The notes below the pieces were generated by a model. The model had not been told where the DNA came from and ran no database searches. It worked only from the letters and a program-made list of their open reading frames with translations. Source: Paenibacillus pinistramenti (lineage in GTDB: Bacteria; Bacillota; Bacilli; Paenibacillales; Paenibacillaceae). Taken from it: a stretch of 64,000 nucleotides of DNA. The position numbers and the translations under genes are program-made. This document shows, piece after piece, positions 8,597 to 16,145 of this stretch (position 1 is the stretch's first letter; each line of letters opens with the position of its first letter). The DNA lies in assembly GCF_005869875.1 (NCBI RefSeq), contig NZ_VAWG01000001.1:186001-250000 (forward strand). Direction: 5' to 3'.

Positions 8597-9679
8597 TCAG
8601 TCAAAATAAACGGCTTTGCCGGTTTTGGCGGATTCGTAGATCGCTTCAAGAATTTGCGTGACCACCAAGGCCTGTTCCGGCTTAACGAGCGGCTCTCCGT
8701 CTTCGAGAATGGCTTTCACCCAAGCCTGGGCTTCGCGGTCCGCGTCACTCTCTTCTTCACCCGAGAAGAAGGCCACGCCGCCGGAGCTGAGATCGATCTG
8801 CGTGTCGTACAGGCGGCTGTTCTTCTCGCCGTTGATGCGCAGGCCATTTTTCATATCGGCTCCGCCCTCGGTACCGCACAGCACCGTCTTCGCTTCGCCG
8901 ATCTCCACTACATTCAGCGCCCAGCTGGACTCCAGAATGATGGTAGCGCCGTTCTTCATCGTAATATAACCGAAAGCAGAATCCTCTACTTTAAACTGCT
9001 CAGGGTCCCAGGAACCGAAGGCATTAGCCGCATTTTCGCGATGGCCGAGCTTGTGGAATACCGAGCCCATGACACTCTTCGGCTCATAGTTATTCATCAG
9101 CCATAAGGTCAGGTCAAGCGCATGCGTACCGATGTCGATCAGCGGGCCGCCGCCCTGCTTCTCTTCGTCCAGAAATACGCCCCAGGTCGGAACGGCGCGG
9201 CGGCGGATTGCCAGCGCTTTGCCCAGATAGATGTCGCCCAGCTCGCCGCTTTCGCACAATTGTTTCAGGTAGAGGCTGTCGTTGCGGAACCGGTTCTGGT
9301 AAGCGATGCTCAGTTTCTTGCCGGTGCGTTCAGCGGCTTCCAGCATGGCCCGGGCCTGCTCCGTCGTTTTGGCCATCGGCTTCTCGCACATGACGTGGCT
9401 GCCCGCTTCAAGCGCGGCAACAGTGATTTCGGAGTGGGAATCGTTTGGTGTGCACACATGCACAACATCCGCATCACAGCTTGCCAGCAGCTCGCGGTAA
9501 TCGGTGAATACCTTCGCGTCCTGCGTGCCGTATTCCTTGGCCGCCTTGCTTGCGCGCTCCTCAATAATGTCGCAGAAAGCGACCAGATTAACTTCCGGCT
9601 GTTTAGCCAGGCTTGGCAGATGTTTGCCGTTTGCGATTCCTCCGCAGCCGATGACGGCTACCTTAAGCTGTTTAGACAT
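8597..9679 (-). CDS. Gfo/Idh/MocA-family NAD(P)-dependent oxidoreductase, 360 aa
   Basis: The N-terminal Rossmann fold starts with AVIGCGGIANGKHLPSL, followed by VHVCTPNDSHSE and the family hallmark CEKPMAKT (catalytic Lys). The C-terminal alpha/beta domain contains GGGPLIDIGTHALDLTLWLM with the conserved Asp and His. Such enzymes oxidise a sugar or cyclitol hydroxyl, often at C3 or C1. The start codon overlaps the end of the upstream isomerase gene by 8 bases, which implies translational coupling. It is the third gene of the operon. Confidence 0.88.
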   Translation of the reverse strand: MSKQLKVAVIGCGGIANGKHLPSLAKQPEVNLVAFCDIIEERASKAAKEYGTQDAKVFTDYRELLASCDADVVHVCTPNDSHSEITVAALEAGSHVMCEKPMAKTTEQARAMLEAAERTGKKLSIAYQNRFRNDSLYLKQLCESGELGDIYLGKALAIRRRAVPTWGVFLDEEKQGGGPLIDIGTHALDLTLWLMNNYEPKSVMGSVFHKLGHRENAANAFGSWDPEQFKVEDSAFGYITMKNGATIILESSWALNVVEIGEAKTVLCGTEGGADMKNGLRINGEKNSRLYDTQIDLSSGGVAFFSGEEESDADREAQAWVKAILEDGEPLVKPEQALVVTQILEAIYESAKTGKAVYFD

Positions 9680-10442
9680 TCAATTTTCCCCCTTGAGCTT
9701 GATAGTTTCTGATCCATTCCATGCTGGTCTCAATACAATTCAGTGCCCCGTTTGCGGTAAAATCCTGCTCAACGACCAGCCATTCAACGCCGGCTTCAAT
9801 CGCGGCATCTGCGATCCGCTTGATGTCCAGCTCGCCGGTGCCCAGCTCAACCGTTTCGGGAGAGCCGTCCGCATTTTTCTTCACGTCCTTTAAATGAAGC
9901 AGCGGCATGCGGCCTTTGTATTTTTCGATATAAGAGACAGCGTCAAATCCGGCGAATTCCACCCAGCAGGAGTCCAGCTCAACCTGAAGGAGCGATTCGG
10001 GGATTTCTGCAAAGATAGTATCGAGCACCGTCTCCCCGTCAAGCTTCTGCGTCAGCTCAAAGTCATGATTGTGATACAGCACAGTGACGCCCTGTTCCGC
10101 GCAGGCTTCCGCTGCTTTCCTGATATCGCCGATGATGTCGTTCCAGCGGTTACGGTCTTCTTCCGCGACATAAGGAACAATCAGCCTGTTGTTGCCGATA
10201 TAGGAATTCATTTCGATCTGCTCATCCAGCTCGCTGCGCATCAAATCCAGAGCGGTATGCGCGCCGACAGCGGTCAGGCCCGTTTCCTCAAGAATCGCTT
10301 TCACCTGCTCTTTGGATCTGCCGTAGAAGCCGGCAAACTCGACGCCTTGGTAGCCGAGCCCGGCTACTTTGCGCAATGTGCCTTCAAAATCCTGCTCCAG
10401 CTGCTCCCGAACCGTGTATAACTGCAATGCTACCTTTGCCAT
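9672..10442 (-). CDS. Sugar phosphate isomerase/epimerase-family TIM-barrel protein, 256 aa
   Basis: This is a short xylose-isomerase-like TIM barrel with the metal-binding residues in VTVLYHNHDFEL, LLQVELDSCWVEFAG, LLHLKDVKKN and WLVVEQDF. It is only about 35% identical by eye to the TIM-barrel protein at 7580-8548 and clearly shorter, so the two probably have distinct steps rather than being a recent duplication. It is coupled to both neighbours: 18 bp from the upstream oxidoreductase gene, and an 8-bp overlap with the downstream one. Substrate unknown; a keto-sugar is inferred. Confidence 0.82.
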   Translation of the reverse strand: MAKVALQLYTVREQLEQDFEGTLRKVAGLGYQGVEFAGFYGRSKEQVKAILEETGLTAVGAHTALDLMRSELDEQIEMNSYIGNNRLIVPYVAEEDRNRWNDIIGDIRKAAEACAEQGVTVLYHNHDFELTQKLDGETVLDTIFAEIPESLLQVELDSCWVEFAGFDAVSYIEKYKGRMPLLHLKDVKKNADGSPETVELGTGELDIKRIADAAIEAGVEWLVVEQDFTANGALNCIETSMEWIRNYQAQGGKLNV

Positions 10443-10460
10443 TAAAAAGCACCTCTTTAT

Positions 10461-11576
10461 CTAAATTTGATTGGATAAACCAGCTAACCGGGATCCCAGC
10501 TCCGCAGCGCTTTCAAGTGCAATATGCCTGCCTTCCTGCGAGGACCGGCCAAAGGCATGCATCGCCTCCAGCACATGGTAAGCAAGCAGGCCCGACGCCC
10601 GCGGCTCCCGGCCTTCAGCTATGGCAGCCGCCATATCCTCAAGCCCCCGGCCTCTTTCATTGACATTGCTTTCAAATACCGCTGGAAGTACGGTCCACTC
10701 CTCGCTGCCGGCTCTGCAGAGCTTGACATCGCCGTCAAAATTGTTCGGGTCCGGAAGGCGAAGTGTGCCTTCGGTACCGTAAATTTCGATCCACGGCAGC
10801 GAGCTGCCGCCCGGAATGTCAAAGCTTGTGATGAACGTGGCGATCACGCCGCCGGCGAAATCCAGCGTGCCGCTGTAATGCGTCGGTGTCTGCACCAGAA
10901 TGGGCGACCCCGCATCCGGACCGGAACCCACCTTTCGCTCCGGAATTTGACTGCCTGCCGATGCGCTGATCCGGGCGATGGGCCCAAGCAGCTGTACAAG
11001 CGCTGTCAAGTAGTAGGGGCCCATGTCAAACATTGGCCCGCCTCCAGCCGCATAGAAGAATGCCGGGTTGGGATGCCACGACTCAGGGCCGGTGCCCATC
11101 ATGAAAGCGCTTGCGGCAACAGGCCGCCCAATGACACCGCCGAGCAGCGCCTGGCGGGCTGTTTCGAGGCCTGACCCCATAAAAGTATCCGGGGCAGAGC
11201 CGATCATAAGTCCCTTGCGTGCAGCAAGCTCCAGCATCTTCTTCCCGTCTGATAAAGAAACAGCAAGCGGCTTCTCCGTATATACGTGCTTCCCGTGCTC
11301 TAAAGCGGCCAGGCTGACCGCCGCGTGCGATGCAGGCACCGTCAGGTTTAAGATGATATCAACGCTGCTCTGCAGCATCTCCTCAACCGTGTATACGTTT
11401 TCAATCGAAAACTCGGCTGCCCGCTCCCTCGCCTTCTCCGGCACCAGGTCTGCGCATGCGGTCACGGTGACCGCGGAGCTCTTCTGCAGATAATTCAGAT
11501 AAGCGTGGCTGATTACGCCGCAGCCGATAACGCCTACTTGCAAAGGGGTCACGGAATCACTCCTCAAGTTATTCAA
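10461..11576 (-). CDS. Gfo/Idh/MocA-family oxidoreductase, 371 aa (first gene of operon)
   Basis: The Rossmann motif GVIGCGVISHAYLNYL, the hallmark YTEKPLAVS and the downstream GGGPMFDMGPYYLTALVQL identify the family. The last motif has Asp and Tyr where many relatives have Asp and His (compare the paralogue at 8597-9679, DIGTHALD), so the active site differs. Such enzymes oxidise or reduce sugar hydroxyls with NAD(P). It is the first gene of the operon and is divergent from an AraC regulator at 11734, which probably controls it. The ATG at 11576 is preceded by GAGGAGTGATTCC, a fair ribosome site. Confidence 0.86.
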   Translation of the reverse strand: MNNLRSDSVTPLQVGVIGCGVISHAYLNYLQKSSAVTVTACADLVPEKARERAAEFSIENVYTVEEMLQSSVDIILNLTVPASHAAVSLAALEHGKHVYTEKPLAVSLSDGKKMLELAARKGLMIGSAPDTFMGSGLETARQALLGGVIGRPVAASAFMMGTGPESWHPNPAFFYAAGGGPMFDMGPYYLTALVQLLGPIARISASAGSQIPERKVGSGPDAGSPILVQTPTHYSGTLDFAGGVIATFITSFDIPGGSSLPWIEIYGTEGTLRLPDPNNFDGDVKLCRAGSEEWTVLPAVFESNVNERGRGLEDMAAAIAEGREPRASGLLAYHVLEAMHAFGRSSQEGRHIALESAAELGSRLAGLSNQI

Positions 11577-11733
11577 TTTGATTATGATTCTTAAGGTGCC
11601 TGCTTGATTGATTGCGCTTCCTTAAGTTAGCTTTATAGTAATATGATTTTGCTTAAAGTAAAATGAAGTATATGATTCAAACATGCACAATCTGGTCATT
11701 ATTTTATTTTTTAATTAGCAGGAGGGTTCAAGC
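11577..11733. promoter_or_regulatory. Divergent control region with repeats, oxidoreductase operon / AraC regulator
   Basis: Three direct copies of TATGATT(C/T) lie at 11583-11590, 11642-11649 and 11671-11678. A CTTAAGG/CCTTAAG inverted pair lies around 11590-11626. Spaced direct repeats are typical of AraC-family binding sites. No clear -35/-10 pair was recognised. Confidence 0.4.
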
Positions 11734-12552
11734 ATGTTCGCCGAGCAGCACCTCAGTATATTGGCGGCGGGATATTCCGTACACCGAAAAGCTTACAAAT
11801 CCAATGATGTCAACGGCCCCGAGCATTATTTGATCCGGCTGCAGACAGAAGGCAAAGCGAAGACGAGAATCGCCGGCGAGCTTGTCAACGTGGAGATGGG
11901 CGATGTGCTTCTGTTCTCACCAAGCGAGCCCTATGAGCTTTATATTGATTCCGTTCCGTTCAGCAGCGGCTCTTCCATTCTCAGCGGAGATTATTACATC
12001 TTTATAGACGGCAGCTGGATCAAGGAATGGTGGAACGGCAGGAAGCGGCCGAACAAGATCCGCATGCCGCTGACCGATGCTTTTATCAACCTCTTCCGGC
12101 AGATTTCCCTTGAGCAGCAGCGGGTTTCGAAGCTAAAAGATGACATCGCCGCTCATTATATTCAAATTCTGTGCCTGGAAATCGACCGCCAGCTGGAAGA
12201 GCAGCCCCGGGATGGACAGCGGTCTTATCTCGCCTACCAGCTCAAACACTTTGTTGAGGAAAATGCTGCCACTGCCTTCCGGCTTGAGGATGCAGCCGCC
12301 CATGCAGGCATCAGCGTTTCACGGGCCGTGCATTTGTTTAAGGCGACTTTTGGCCAGAGCATTATCCAGTATGCCACGGATATCCGCCTGAATATGGCCC
12401 GGGAGCGGATTATATTCAGCCCGCTTTCGCTGGAGCATGTGGCAGAGAGCTCCGGATTTCCAAGCTATAACTATTTTCACAAGGTATTCCGCTCGAAATT
12501 CGGCATGTCGCCTAAGCAGTATCGCCTGGCCAGCCGCGAGAATACGAAATAA
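11734..12552 (+). CDS. AraC-family transcriptional regulator of the oxidoreductase/isomerase operon
   Basis: This 272-residue regulator has an N-terminal cupin-like sensing half (about 1-150, with MGDVLLFSPSEPYELY) and a C-terminal AraC double helix-turn-helix. The first helix-turn-helix is ATAFRLEDAAAHAGISVSRA and the second HVAESSGFPSYNYFHKVFR, ending in the consensus MSPKQYR. The ATG at 11734 follows AGGAGGG. It is divergent from the four-gene operon at 7580-11576, its most likely target. It shares its stop-side terminator with terC. Confidence 0.86.
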   Translation: MFAEQHLSILAAGYSVHRKAYKSNDVNGPEHYLIRLQTEGKAKTRIAGELVNVEMGDVLLFSPSEPYELYIDSVPFSSGSSILSGDYYIFIDGSWIKEWWNGRKRPNKIRMPLTDAFINLFRQISLEQQRVSKLKDDIAAHYIQILCLEIDRQLEEQPRDGQRSYLAYQLKHFVEENAATAFRLEDAAAHAGISVSRAVHLFKATFGQSIIQYATDIRLNMARERIIFSPLSLEHVAESSGFPSYNYFHKVFRSKFGMSPKQYRLASRENTK

Positions 12553-12598
12553 CGGTCAAGGACAGCGGAAATGAAAATCAAAAATGAAAAAGGAAAAA

Positions 12599-12629
12599 GG
12601 ATGAAGCTGCGCCTAGGCGCGCCTCATCC
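12599..12629. terminator. Bidirectional terminator between the AraC regulator and terC
   Basis: GGATGA pairs with TCATCC and GCGCC with GGCGC around a 2-base loop, with AAAAAGG before it and TTTCTTG after it. It serves the plus-strand regulator and the minus-strand terC. Confidence 0.75.
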
Positions 12630-12638
12630 TTTCTTGTC

Positions 12639-13343
12639 TTATTCAAGTTCCAACCCCGTTAAAGCCTGCTCCGCCTGCTGTCTCTGCCGGCGTTTGGATT
12701 TGACCAGCAGCCCGATCCCCGTCACAGCGATGACGACGGCCGCTTCGAATCCGTATTTTACAATTCCGGCTGTAAACCAGTCATGAATCAGAGGCTCTTC
12801 AACCAGCATCTTGGCAGCCGTCCAGGCCAGCACCGCCGAGCCGATTGTAATGACAACCGGGAAACGTTCGGTAAGCCTCAAAATGACCGTGCTGCCCCAT
12901 ACCATGATAGGAACCGAAATGGCCAGTCCGATAATGACCATCGTCATATCACCGTGCGCCGCGCCGGCAACCGCCAGCACATTATCCAGCCCCATCATCG
13001 TATCGGCAATGATGATCGTGCGGATGGCGGCCCAAAGCTGCGTTCCCGCATGAATGTCATGCTTCTTCTCTTCCACCAGGAGCTTGTAGGCAATCCAGAT
13101 TAACGCCAGCCCTCCCGCCAGCCGGAGTCCCGGAATATGAAGCAGCTGGACCACCAATACGGTCATTAACGCCCTGACCACGATCGCTCCAACCGTCCCC
13201 CATACAATGACTTTCTTCTGATCAGCTTTCGGAACGTTCCTCGCCGCCAGGCCGATGACGATTGCATTGTCGCCCGCCAGCACCAGGTCAATCAGAACGA
13301 TAGAGAATAAAGCCGTCCAAAATTCAACACTCAGCAAATCCAC
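12639..13343 (-). CDS. TerC-family integral membrane protein (putative Mn2+ exporter)
   Basis: TerC proteins of Bacilli are polytopic membrane proteins linked to manganese export, including metallation of exoenzymes during secretion. The 234-residue protein has about seven hydrophobic segments and the signature Asp residues in FSIVLIDLVLAGDNAIVIGL (about 12-31) and IADTMMGLDNVLAVAGAAHG (about 110-130). A GTG at 13343 is chosen as start because AAGGAGGT lies 8 bases upstream and the family begins at this point; the frame is open further upstream, but that stretch is the riboswitch leader. It is preceded by a yybP-ykoY riboswitch with a terminator, so manganese should switch on its expression. 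Confidence 0.88.
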   Translation of the reverse strand: MDLLSVEFWTALFSIVLIDLVLAGDNAIVIGLAARNVPKADQKKVIVWGTVGAIVVRALMTVLVVQLLHIPGLRLAGGLALIWIAYKLLVEEKKHDIHAGTQLWAAIRTIIIADTMMGLDNVLAVAGAAHGDMTMVIIGLAISVPIMVWGSTVILRLTERFPVVITIGSAVLAWTAAKMLVEEPLIHDWFTAGIVKYGFEAAVVIAVTGIGLLVKSKRRQRQQAEQALTGLELE

Positions 13344-13480
13344 AAGCATTACCTCCTTATTCGGATGCATGCCGGATCCGCGCTGACCGGGCGGTTTTGC
13401 CAGACTGTCCTGGAAAAACATGCCGCGCTGCGCCTTGCCTGTCTTTAGGCTAAGGCCTATTTTTGCGGCTGAAACTACAC

Positions 13481-13525
13481 AAAAAGAGACCTTCACCTGC
13501 AGCTACAAAGCAGGCAAAGGTCTCG
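13481..13525 (-). terminator. Expression-platform terminator of the yybP-ykoY riboswitch
   Basis: On the minus strand GAGACCTTTGCCTGC pairs with GCAGGTGAAGGTCTC (one mismatch), followed by TTTTTG. The 5' arm of the hairpin is also the 3' conserved strand of the aptamer (GCGAGACCTTTGCC). Ligand binding would therefore prevent the terminator: an ON switch. Confidence 0.88.
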
Positions 13526-13617
13526 CTAACAACAATTCGAATTGTTGTCGATAAAGCCGGGGATACTATCCCGTAATGACGACTTTATTGTTTAAAGCTA
13601 CTCCCCTTTGGGAACCG
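13511..13617 (-). promoter_or_regulatory. yybP-ykoY (manganese) riboswitch aptamer before terC
   Basis: The conserved strands of the yybP-ykoY family are present on the minus strand in order: AAAGGGGAGTAGC (13609-13597), the variable stem with CCGGC, an AT-rich perfect hairpin (ACAACAATT/AATTGTTGT), and GCGAGACCTTTGCC (13526-13513). This class binds Mn2+ and is commonly found before terC. An extended -10 (TGCTATACT) lies just upstream, around 13636-13644. Confidence 0.92.
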
Positions 13618-13800
13618 AGCATATGATTTGTTCCAGTATAGCATCTGGCTGTAAAGAATACTACGTTTATAGCAAAATTTTTTCGGAAAACTGCCAGCTT
13701 TATGACAAATCAGGCTCAAGTCCCTGCCGAATCAGCCTGTTGTTTCTTGCCGGCTGTTTATATATCATTTGAATTAAGAACCTGGAAGGGTCGGATAAAG

Positions 13801-14415
13801 ATGAAGAAATGGCTGATACCTCTAATTTATATCGCTATTATGGCTGCTGCTTTTGCTTACAGAGAGCAGATCAGCCTGCTGCTGGATCACCCTCCCTCTC
13901 CCCTAATGATGCTCGTGCTCGCAGCGCTGCTGGCCCTGTTCCCGGTCATCCCTTACAAGCTTGTCATTGCGGCGATCGGAATGCTGTACGGACCTTGGGC
14001 CGGCGCATTAATTACGGTAACGGGCTCGACCTTGTCCGGAATTATTCTGTACGCAGCCGGCGCTGTCTGGTACCGCAATGATGCGGCCAGCCTTGTGGAG
14101 CGTTATCCGGCAATGCGCAGGTTCACTTCTTATGTGGCCAGACATCCGTTTGAATCGGTGCTGTTATACCGCCTGCTCCCGGTTGTCCCGCAATGGGTAA
14201 TTAATTTGTATGCAGGGATCGCTGCCATTCCTTTCAGACTCTATTTGAGCGCTTCGGTTATCGGCAAGCTGCCGGGTATTTTTGTATACGCCTTTCTTGG
14301 CAGTTCACTGTTCTCTCACCCGCTGCTTGCTGCTGAAATTCTGGGCTTCTATCTCTTGTTTGTTGCAGCCGCAGTTTGGGGATATAAGAGGAGAAGCGCC
14401 CGGAGAACCGGCTGA
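13801..14415 (+). CDS. TVP38/TMEM64-family (DedA-like) membrane protein
   Basis: This is a 204-residue polytopic membrane protein with about five or six hydrophobic segments. The central block PYKLVIAAIGMLYGPWAGAL followed by the GSTLSGIILYAAG segment, and the later FLYRLLP-like VLLYRLLPVVPQWVINLYAG, are typical of the VTT (SNARE-associated) domain. Relatives are implicated in lipid scrambling and membrane homeostasis; a specific role is not known here. The ATG at 13801 is preferred (MKKWLIPLIY, start of the first membrane segment); the open frame upstream, to 13702, has no membrane or family features. Confidence 0.8.
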   Translation: MKKWLIPLIYIAIMAAAFAYREQISLLLDHPPSPLMMLVLAALLALFPVIPYKLVIAAIGMLYGPWAGALITVTGSTLSGIILYAAGAVWYRNDAASLVERYPAMRRFTSYVARHPFESVLLYRLLPVVPQWVINLYAGIAAIPFRLYLSASVIGKLPGIFVYAFLGSSLFSHPLLAAEILGFYLLFVAAAVWGYKRRSARRTG

Positions 14416-14463
14416 GCCCAAGGATTCGTGCAGAAAAAGCGTTCCTCCTTCTATCCCGCTGAT

Positions 14464-14492
14464 TTGGGATTTAGTTTAGAATCTATTATAAT
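14464..14492 (+). promoter_or_regulatory. Predicted sigma-A promoter of msrAB
   Basis: TTGGGA (14464-14469), a 17-bp spacer and TATAAT (14487-14492), ending 56 bp before the msrAB start codon. Confidence 0.7.
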
Positions 14493-14548
14493 AGTTCATA
14501 TTTGAAGGACTTTTACCAAAACTACAAGACAAAGGCAGGCGAATCGCT

Positions 14549-15517
14549 ATGAATCATATACAAGGCAGCACTGAGCTGGCAACATTTGCAGGCGGCTGTT
14601 TCTGGTGCATGGTTACCCCGTTTGAGGAGCTTCCTGGCATCAAAAGCATCGTGTCCGGTTATACCGGGGGCCACACGGAGAACCCGACCTATGAGCAGGT
14701 TTGCGCCGGGGGCACCGGCCACTATGAAGCGGTCCAAATTACGTTTGACCCTTCGATTTTTCCTTACCGCAAGCTGCTTGAGCTGTTCTGGCAGCAGATT
14801 GATCCGACCGATGCGGGCGGCCAGTTCCATGACCGGGGGCAGTCCTATCAAACCGCTATCTTCTATCATAATGAAGCCCAGCGCGAAGCCGCCGAAGCTT
14901 CCAAGCAGGAGCTGGCCGGCAGCGGCCGGTTTGACAAACCGATCGTAACGGAAATTCTGCCGGCCAAACCGTTCTACCCTGCTGAAGATTACCATCAGGA
15001 TTATCACAAGAAGAATCCGATGCATTACAAACGGTACCGCAAGGGCTCCGGGCGCGAAGATTATATCGAAACCCACTGGTCAAAGCCGGCACTGGACCAG
15101 CAGACACTAAAGAGCCAGCTGACGCCGATCCAGTATGAAGTTACGCAGAACAGCGCTACCGAGCGTCCTTTCACCGGCGAGTATTGGGATCATGATGAGG
15201 ACGGCATTTACGTGGACATTATATCGGGCGAACCGCTCTTCAGCTCTACAGACAAATACGACGCAGGCTGCGGCTGGCCAAGCTTCACCCGTCCGCTCCG
15301 TGATTACAGCATCAAAGAAAAGCTGGATACCAGCCACTTCATGGTCCGCACGGAGGTGCGGAGCCGGGAAGCCAACTCCCATCTGGGGCATGTGTTTGAT
15401 GACGGCCCCGGTCCAAATGGCCTGCGCTACTGCATCAACTCGGCCTCTCTCCGTTTTATTCCGAAAGCGGACATGGAGAAAGAAGGCTACGGAGAATATC
15501 TGTCCTTGTTTAAATAA
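14549..15517 (+). CDS. msrAB: Bifunctional peptide-methionine sulfoxide reductase MsrA/MsrB
   Basis: This protein repairs oxidised methionine, the MsrA part acting on S- and the MsrB part on R-sulfoxides. The 322-residue fusion has MsrA first (about 8-165), with the catalytic Cys17 in GGCFWC and the [16 protein letters not shown] segment, and MsrB second (about 180-315), with [23 protein letters not shown] and the catalytic Cys295 in [11 protein letters not shown]. The MsrB zinc CxxC pairs of some relatives are absent, as in many fused forms. There is no signal peptide, so it acts in the cytoplasm. It has its own promoter; the hairpin 70 bp downstream may end its transcript. Confidence 0.95.
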   Translation: MNHIQGSTELATFAGGCFWCMVTPFEELPGIKSIVSGYTGGHTENPTYEQVCAGGTGHYEAVQITFDPSIFPYRKLLELFWQQIDPTDAGGQFHDRGQSYQTAIFYHNEAQREAAEASKQELAGSGRFDKPIVTEILPAKPFYPAEDYHQDYHKKNPMHYKRYRKGSGREDYIETHWSKPALDQQTLKSQLTPIQYEVTQNSATERPFTGEYWDHDEDGIYVDIISGEPLFSSTDKYDAGCGWPSFTRPLRDYSIKEKLDTSHFMVRTEVRSREANSHLGHVFDDGPGPNGLRYCINSASLRFIPKADMEKEGYGEYLSLFK

Positions 15518-15589
15518 TCCCCTTTAGGGTAATCAAATCATTAACCGGATGAAGCTGAGCCTGTCCGCCAGCTCGGTCCGGTTCCCATG

Positions 15590-15625
15590 CAGGAGAAAAT
15601 AACGTTAATCGTTGTTATTCTCCTG
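15590..15625 (+). terminator. Hairpin between msrAB and the YdaT-like gene
   Basis: CAGGAGAA (15590-15597) pairs with TTCTCCTG (15618-15625), extended by AATAAC/GTTATT with small mismatches. No long T tract follows, so it may terminate weakly or act as an RNA stabiliser at the 5' end of the next gene. Confidence 0.5.
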
Positions 15626-15650
15626 TGTTGCTTCTAAAGGAGGAATCTTT

Positions 15651-15833
15651 ATGCCCTGGAGTAAAAATGATTATCCGCCCTCTATGAAAAATCTGGCTCC
15701 CCGCATCCGCAGCAAAGCGGTCGAAATCGCTAACGCTCTGCTGGAAGAAGGCTATGAGGAAGGCAGAGCCATTGCAATCGGTACCGCCAAAGCGGAGGAG
15801 TGGGATAAGCACCATCCTAAAGAGGATAAATAA
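15651..15833 (+). CDS. Small conserved protein, YdaT-like (DUF2188-type annotation), 60 aa
   Basis: The 60-residue hydrophilic protein begins MPWSKNDYPPSMKNL and contains RSKAVEIANALLEEGYEEGR followed by AIAIGTAKAEEW. This pattern is found in small proteins of Bacilli such as the N-terminal part of YdaT; some relatives are part of the general stress regulon. I recall the similarity but cannot confirm the family name. No membrane segment or signal is seen. The ATG at 15651 has AAAGGAGG 7 bases upstream. The function is unknown. Confidence 0.7.
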   Translation: MPWSKNDYPPSMKNLAPRIRSKAVEIANALLEEGYEEGRAIAIGTAKAEEWDKHHPKEDK

Positions 15834-15894
15834 GTAAAGCTGCAGCACGATCGAAACACCTTGCCGGGAGCCTGGGCCTCCGGCGAATAAATTT

Positions 15895-15906
15895 GAAATC
15901 GATTTC
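15895..15906. promoter_or_regulatory. Operator-like palindrome O1 upstream of the LacI gene
   Basis: GAAATCGATTTC is a perfect palindrome. In its flanks (TTGAAATCGATTTCT) it also fits the CcpA cre consensus WTGNAANCGNWNNCW fully. It is the most distal of three copies. Confidence 0.65.
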
Positions 15907-15965
15907 TGTTGCAGGGATTTATTTGGGAGTTAAGCGCTTTTTTTGCTGTAGTGAGCTCGGTCAGT

Positions 15966-15977
15966 GAAATCGATTTC
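15966..15977. promoter_or_regulatory. Operator-like palindrome O2 upstream of the LacI gene
   Basis: This is a second identical copy of GAAATCGATTTC, 71 bp from O1. Its 5' flank (GTG) departs from the cre consensus at the first base. Confidence 0.65.
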
Positions 15978-16068
15978 TTGAGTTCAGCGATGAAAGATGG
16001 ACTTTTTCCCGGGTAATTGCTTGATTATGAGCAGTCAAATCCCTTTGTTCTGCGGATTTCAAAAGTTA

Positions 16069-16097
16069 TTGTAATCGATTTCAGCTTACATTATAAT
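16069..16097 (+). promoter_or_regulatory. Predicted promoter of the LacI-family gene, overlapped by operator O3
   Basis: TTGTAA (16069-16074), a 17-bp spacer and TATAAT (16092-16097). The third operator covers the -35 element and spacer, so binding should block the polymerase. Confidence 0.75.
16071..16082. promoter_or_regulatory. Operator-like palindrome O3 within the LacI-gene promoter
   Basis: GTAATCGATTTC matches O1 and O2 at 11 of 12 bases and fits the cre consensus in its flanks. It lies 105 bp from O2 and inside the promoter, which points to autoregulation with possible looping to O1/O2. Confidence 0.7.
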
Positions 16098-16145
16098 AGG
16101 TCCATATCATTTTATTCACCACATTAAATTTCAAGGTTGAGGGTT

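Noticed and set aside
13702..13800. N-terminal extension of the TVP38-family protein
   Set aside because: The 33 extra codons lack family similarity; the ATG at 13801 begins the first membrane segment.
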